Below, piece by piece: positions 60,964 to 64,000 of a stretch of DNA of 64,000 nt. Under the pieces are notes generated by a model. That model did not search any database and was not told the origin of the DNA. It worked only from the letters and a program-made list of their open reading frames with translations. The position numbers and the translations under genes were made by a program. Each line of letters opens with the position of its first letter. The first letter of the stretch is position 1. The DNA comes from Homarus americanus (lineage: Eukaryota > Arthropoda > Malacostraca > Decapoda > Nephropidae), in the NCBI RefSeq assembly GCF_018991925.1, contig NW_024756914.1:9961817-10025816 (forward strand), read 5' to 3'.

Positions 60964-61752
60964 TACAGTGGTCCCTCGGCTAACGAGCACAATGCGTTCT
61001 AGAAGGTTGCTCGTTAACCGAAACCATTGTTTCAATGGGTTTTGGGGTAATTGGTTCCAGCACACCGAAAATTGCCTAAATTCAACAAAAAAGGTAGAAA
61101 AGTACACTTACTTTGAGGTGTGTATGTAGAAGGCTCTTGGATGATGATGATGATGATGGGAATTAGAATGGGGGTGGAGGAAAAGAGAAGGCATTGGGGT
61201 GGAAGAGAAGTCACCCCATGGCGCCATTTCACCCATAAAATTTTAGTTCTCTTGGTGTAATTCAAGATTATGTTCTCTAAATCAACACTGCACTGCATTA
61301 TATATTGTCAATATGTAAAATAAATTTCAAAATGACCAATAATTTGCTTGTAAACACAGAAAAAAAGCATTTAGTTGAAGAGAGTCTCAAGCAAGATGTT
61401 ACCTCCACTGAAAAGACACAAAGACTGACGCCTGTATGGTGTGTTGGCAGGCTGGATGGCATGTTCAATAATTGTTAAAATTACTAAAAAATTTAATATT
61501 AAACTTTTAAAATTATTGAATAGTATAAACTTCTTGATATTTACTAAAATGGTAAGGAATTTAAACCCTAGAACCGATTACTGTACTGGCGGACTAATAC
61601 TACAGCTGGTGGACCGCCAAATGCAAGCGAAAACATGTTCAGGTCAGCTCGTAAGAAACTCGTTAATCGAGGGATTGCTCGTTAACCGAAGTTAAGAATC
61701 TTATGGAAGGTAACTCGTTAACCGAAATCTCGTTAACCGAGGGACCACTGTA
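60964..61752. mobile_element. MITE family 3, copy 3 (789 bp)
   Basis: TACAGTGGTCCCTCGGCTAA to GTTAACCGAGGGACCACTGT, with TA flanks. Internal GATGATGATGATGATGGGAA is shared with the other two copies. Confidence 0.88.
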
Positions 61753-61887
61753 CAGTAACACCGTAATGATGCAGAATTATTTTATTTTTATTATACAGTG
61801 TGTGTGAGCAGCAACCATCCCACCTCTTGAAGGGTCGGTGCATGCATACACGCATATATTTTCCAAGAGAGAAACACATTCATGCAC

Positions 61888-62075
61888 TCACCTAACTTAA
61901 CCTAACCTGACAAGCTCAAACCTAACTCAGTCTTAACCTGATCAAATTTAACCTAACATAGCTTGACATGATCTACCCTATCCTGACCTGATCTGACCTG
62001 ATCTACCCTATCCTATCCTGATCTGACCTGACCTAACCTAACATAATCTAAACCAATGTAACATGACCTAACTTA
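61888..62075. repeat. Degenerate CCTAA/CCTGA pentamer array
   Basis: Irregular tandem CCTAAC and CCTGAT/C words (for example CTGACCTGACCTAACCTAAC). This resembles a decayed telomere-type CCTAA (TTAGG) tract. Confidence 0.7.
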
Positions 62076-62449
62076 ACCAAATGTGAGGTGAACTTTTTTA
62101 TATGAGAAGGTACAAACTGATGAGAGATAGAGACACAAAGTGAGACATTAAAGAAAGTTTTGTCATTATCCAGGAAGAGTACAGTGGCAGATAATGTTAT
62201 AAGAGATGACTGAGGGGTTATGGACACCAACAAACTACTCTTACAGGAAGAATAATTTAAGTGGACACTGGGAGAGAGCTGACAAGGGAGTCAAGAAAGA
62301 GCAGGTACAGGAAAATACCAGTGTTTCTGTGTCTAGGAGAAATAACAACTTACCGAAGGAACATAGATGATTGAACACAAACTTGTTAGTACGAAAATAA
62401 ACACGAGTCACCCTACTGTACACCAAGACAAGGAAGAAACAAGACCTAC

Positions 62450-62556
62450 CTTGTAAAGTCCAAGCATAGAAGAAGCGGACAGGATTAGCTCGTGTCTTGT
62501 CAAAGCGACGGTCTTTTCCTGCCTTCACTATGCGGGTGAAGAGGAACAGCCCCAGC
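62450..62556 (-). CDS. DUF1295-family exon, first one visible
   Basis: The acceptor TTTAAATAG ends at 62557 and the donor CAAG/GTAGGT starts at 62449. 107 bp; it starts with one base completing an upstream codon and ends in phase 1. It reads LGLFLFTRIVKAGKDRRFDK then TRANPVRFFYAWTLQ. LG-FLF-RI-K-G-D-RFD and the (F)W-LQG junction are conserved in DUF1295 proteins. Joined with the three downstream exons it gives 184 codons and a stop without any break, so the gene looks functional. The N-terminal exons (roughly 100 residues, two to three membrane helices) were not found between 62557 and 64000 and probably lie beyond the window. Confidence 0.92.
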
Positions 62557-63225
62557 CTATTTAAATAAAACAAGCACACTAACTCAACACAAGTCTCTCT
62601 CTATCATAACTATGACTCATAACAAGTCCACCATTATGCTTAACTTGTCTGGTAGTACAGTACGGTATTTTGTAATACTGTACAGTATAAGCACAGCCCA
62701 AGTCTGATGAAAAACCATAACCATTTGTTTGAGTTATAGTGTTGAGAAGAGGAGTGGCGGGGGTATTACTAGGGAGTCGGCAGAGTCAATGGCCCAGTTG
62801 GGCTGCATTGCTATGGTAAATGTTGAAGCCAGGCAGCCAGTGTCTATGCTAATGGCCATTGTGTTAAACTTTTATTTGGATTTTCCTTAATAACTTTAGC
62901 TGCATTTTTGTTCATCTAGATTGTATATAAATGTAACTTGAAGTAACACAATTGTTAACTCACATAAGAAAGGCAGGTGGTATGGTTTATGAATGTTGGG
63001 ACAGGGAGTTTGCTTCAGCCTTTTGACTTACCCTGTAAGCCGTTACTTTACATCAGTCGTAATATTCCTTACCTTTTATTTTTTGTTTACTTGTTTTCAG
63101 TATTTTATATTAGTTTTGTATTTGTAACAGTAAGACAAGACTCATCACTATAGCCACATCCCCCGACCACTTTAGGTCAAGCTGTCATCTATGTTAGGGT
63201 TATTTTTAAACTCCTAATTTTGGGT
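62557..63225. other. No gene seen (upstream intron of the DUF1295 gene)
   Basis: AT-rich; scanned on the minus strand for the preceding exon without success. Confidence 0.5.
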
Positions 63226-63536
63226 AGAAGTCACTCCTTGACTTACGATGGGGTTAGGGACCCAAATCCAGGTCGTAAGTCGAATTGGTTGTAAGTCGAA
63301 AATGCTTAAATAATACATAGAAAATCTAAAATGGGTGTCTCTTTTTCTTCTCAGCACCACAAAACTCTCACTTTTAAGCTTGCCAGCCATTTTAAAGTAA
63401 ATTACAAACGAAAATTTTGTCAGTACACAGCGCAATCACTGACGGGACTCGAAAATATGTAAATTGACAAAATTTTGGTACGACTGAGGCGGTCGTATGT
63501 CCGGGTGGTCGTATGTCATAAGTCGAGGAATAGCTG
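63226..63536 (-). mobile_element. Family-1 MITE copy, about 311 bp
   Basis: On the minus strand it starts CAGCTATTCCTCGACTTATG and shares MAGKLKSESFVVLRRKRDTH coding sense, then GGTCCC-type 3' sequence, with the nested copy at 31008-31350. The plus-strand left TIR (GAAGTCACTCCTTGACTTAC) is eroded. Confidence 0.82.
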
Positions 63537-63817
63537 TATATGTTATTTTATTATTTCTATTTATTTTGTTTTACTGTATTATGTTACATGCATACACAAT
63601 CTTGTATACAAAATGTGAAAAAACAAAAAAAATATCATATCAAAAAAATAAAATAGAAATTAACTTTGTTCGTGTGTTAAGAGGACACACTGTGCGGGGG
63701 AGGGAGTCAGCTGTTTTGAGCTGTCTCCCTTATGTAGTGTATGATTGATAAATTTTTTCTCCAGTACCCATTGGTATTAATTTTATTTATTCCTCAGATT
63801 TGCTGGTACAGTATATA

Positions 63818-64000
63818 CAGTACGCCCGGATAATTCACGGATTTTTATTTCGCGGTCCTCTACTATTCGCGGATGACACCCTGGATGTTCCCAAGAATGT
63901 ATAAGGGTAGTTTTAAAGTTACTGGCATTTTTGTGGCCGGGACAGAGAGTCATTTGTTCTACAGACAGTAATTTCCTTTACCTGTATTGTATATACAGGG
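63818..64000 (+). mobile_element. Start of another TA-flanked Tigger-like element (cut by window end)
   Basis: TA/CAGTACGCCCGGATAATTCA followed by GATTTTTATTTCGCGG and ATTCGCGGAT. The CAG start, TA flank and CGCGG words fit a Tigger-type TIR; the right end is outside the window. Confidence 0.5.

Overview
This is eukaryotic DNA from an arthropod, most likely a decapod crustacean. I infer this from short exons with GT/AG splice sites, introns of up to 12.6 kb, TTAGG-type interstitial repeats, very long (TA)n microsatellites and a dense, deeply nested transposon load. Only two host genes are securely visible, both on the minus strand. The first is a Cys-loop ligand-gated ion channel with two exons (TM1 at 9888-10004, TM2-TM3 at about 7196-7627). 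The second is a steroid 5-alpha-reductase/DUF1295-family membrane protein with four terminal exons (62450-62556, 49671-49843, 46743-46869, 45287-45435) whose intron phases and family motifs join perfectly into 184 codons plus a stop. An unrecognised open exon-like segment lies at 1244-1576.

Layout. 0-7 kb: a gag fragment, a retroposon with its target duplication, a 25-bp minisatellite, a CR1/Jockey-type LINE and an inverted pair of tRNA-derived SINEs. 7-10 kb: the channel exons. 10.7-24 kb: LINE fragments, a decayed Gypsy element split by a tRNA-Ala-type SINE, a LINE ORF1, a foldback element with two 718-bp inverted arms, a DDE_3 transposase fragment, a minus-strand LINE, a MULE fragment, and a LINE ORF1 split by a solo LTR. 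24.3-29.2 kb: a full-length Gypsy element with LTRs and a 5-bp target duplication. 29.8-42.6 kb: Tigger/pogo-type and hAT transposons nested in each other, including one intact 638-codon transposase. 45-62.6 kb: the DUF1295 gene, whose 12.6-kb intron holds pentanucleotide satellites, an alternating head-to-head/tail-to-tail array of Tigger-derived copies separated by (TA)n tracts, and a 100-N assembly gap. 61-64 kb: more MITEs.

The strongest candidates for something undescribed are (1) the 2,121-bp foldback element at 15385-17505, with equal 718-bp arms, each containing its own palindrome, around a highly charged ORF; and (2) the zig-zag array at 50.8-59.8 kb. The second may be partly an artefact of noisy gap filling. 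Nothing here looks prokaryotic, and no operon, CRISPR array or riboswitch is present.
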